DNA of 64,000 nucleotides from Amphirosellinia nigrospora (Eukaryota; Ascomycota; Sordariomycetes; Xylariales; Xylariaceae): the NCBI GenBank assembly GCA_004123355.1, contig SCHM01000001.1, forward strand, positions 3,588,001 to 3,652,000, in the 5' to 3' direction. Positions 63,302 to 64,000 of the stretch are shown here, in pieces. The stretch's first letter is position 1; each line of letters starts with the position of its first letter. Below the pieces are notes generated by a model, which saw only the letters and a program-made list of their open reading frames with translations, was not told where the DNA came from and ran no database searches. The position numbers and the translations under genes were made by a program.

Positions 63302-64000
63302 CTACCGGTTTGACTTCTTCTTAGAGGCTGTTCCATTGGAGCGATTCACGACAGAGCCATTGGCGTGGCCATTTGCACCGGTGGCGTGACTATTCGACAA
63401 AAGCTGCTTTGTGGAAGGCTCCTCGGTGATTGTTTCCATCTCTTCGGGGTCAGTCATATCAGCTTCAGACCGGTCATCATCAGCTGTTTGGTAGACCACA
63501 AAGCGATATGCAATCCTGACAATGAAGAACCACCAGAATAGGTTCAAAGCTTGGAGCGAGGAAAGCAATGCAAGGGTAATGACGAATGATATGTCACACT
63601 TGTACTGCTGAGTTTCCCAATTGAGTTCATACGGACCAACCGTCTTGAACTCGGTGAACAGAGACCAGATGATGCGAAGATTTAGGAAGTGTCGTAGGTA
63701 AGCCCAGACGCACATGAACACGAAGAAATAAGGTCCGGTTGCCCAGTGATCGAGGTAATTGAGGGTTTTCGAAGTCTATGTGGCGATTAGTCTCTATCCA
63801 AGATAACTCAAGAGAGGTCATGTTGCACCATATGTGACTTACCGCCAAGAAGAAATCGCTGATATCGTGAGTGATATAAACAGCCAGGCCCATGTATGTA
63901 AAGTGGAATCGATAGCTCAGCCCAATCAAGGCTAAACTGACGATATGGTGTCCGACGAGCTCCTTAAAGTCCTTCCTGCGCTCTTCCAAGCCTAGCAACA
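63302..64000 (-). CDS. Ceramide synthase (Lag1/TLC domain), 3' part
   Basis: Acylates sphingoid bases in the ER membrane. The visible upstream exon (64000-63843) reads [20 protein letters not shown], which includes the paired His of the Lag1 motif, then [20 protein letters not shown] with the conserved H-D-x-S-D and FFLA. Intron 63776-63842 follows. The last exon (63775-63302) reads [59 protein letters not shown] and [20 protein letters not shown]. It ends with an acidic tail ([20 protein letters not shown]) and a basic C-terminus SKKKSNR. The 5' part lies beyond the window. The internal Met at 63998 is not the start. Confidence 0.93.

Overview
This window is nuclear DNA of a filamentous ascomycete (Pezizomycotina). 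The evidence is short GT-AG spliceosomal introns with CTAAC/CTGAC branch sites, Zn(II)2Cys6 and DUF3716 proteins, a secreted rhamnogalacturonan lyase, an HMT1-type ABC transporter, and intergenic DNA rich in the palindrome TACCTAGGTA. I lean to Sordariomycetes, but the order cannot be fixed from the sequence alone.

Layout. 1-495: 3' part of a glyoxalase/VOC-fold protein (+). 973-1338: small TUDOR-like DUF2945 protein (+). 1.3-6.0 kb: gene-poor, with a diverged ~106-bp repeat pair, one unidentified gene (-) and a degraded ORF. 6.0-10.9 kb: a Zn2Cys6 regulator (+) facing a 14-TM DHA2 efflux transporter (-). 12.0-13.2 kb: Gln/His/Ala-rich DUF3716 protein (+). 14.3-15.7 kb: secreted SGNH hydrolase (+). 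16.8-18.5 kb: TPR-like protein (+). 18.9-19.4 kb: small His-rich protein (-). 20.8-22.9 kb: PL4 rhamnogalacturonan lyase (+). 23.5-26.6 kb: intron-dense prolyl-tRNA synthetase (+). 27.1-29.6 kb: AVT1-type vacuolar amino-acid transporter (-). 30.8-32.0 kb: mitochondrial enoyl-CoA hydratase (-). 35.0-38.8 kb: TmpB-like adenylation domain fused to a membrane flavoprotein (+). 39.8-42.5 kb: CDC48 (+). 43.7-44.4 kb: small Asn-rich protein (-). 44.4-55.6 kb: 11 kb without a recognisable gene. 55.6-58.6 kb: HMT1-type ABC transporter (+). 63.3 kb to the end: ceramide synthase (-, partial).

Two signals stand out. First, the TmpB-like gene carries three unusually long introns that share a ~62-nt 3' module, which looks like a small local family of introner-like elements. 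Second, almost every gene, including the essential CDC48, is interrupted by one-base losses inside homopolymer runs. These breaks are therefore mostly sequencing or assembly errors, and gene models here should be read across them. No tRNA, rRNA, CRISPR or convincing transposon gene was found. The genes do not form one obvious biosynthetic cluster. The only plausible functional pairs are the regulator/efflux pump (6-11 kb) and possibly the adenylating membrane flavoprotein with its own regulation. The rest is housekeeping or secreted enzymes.
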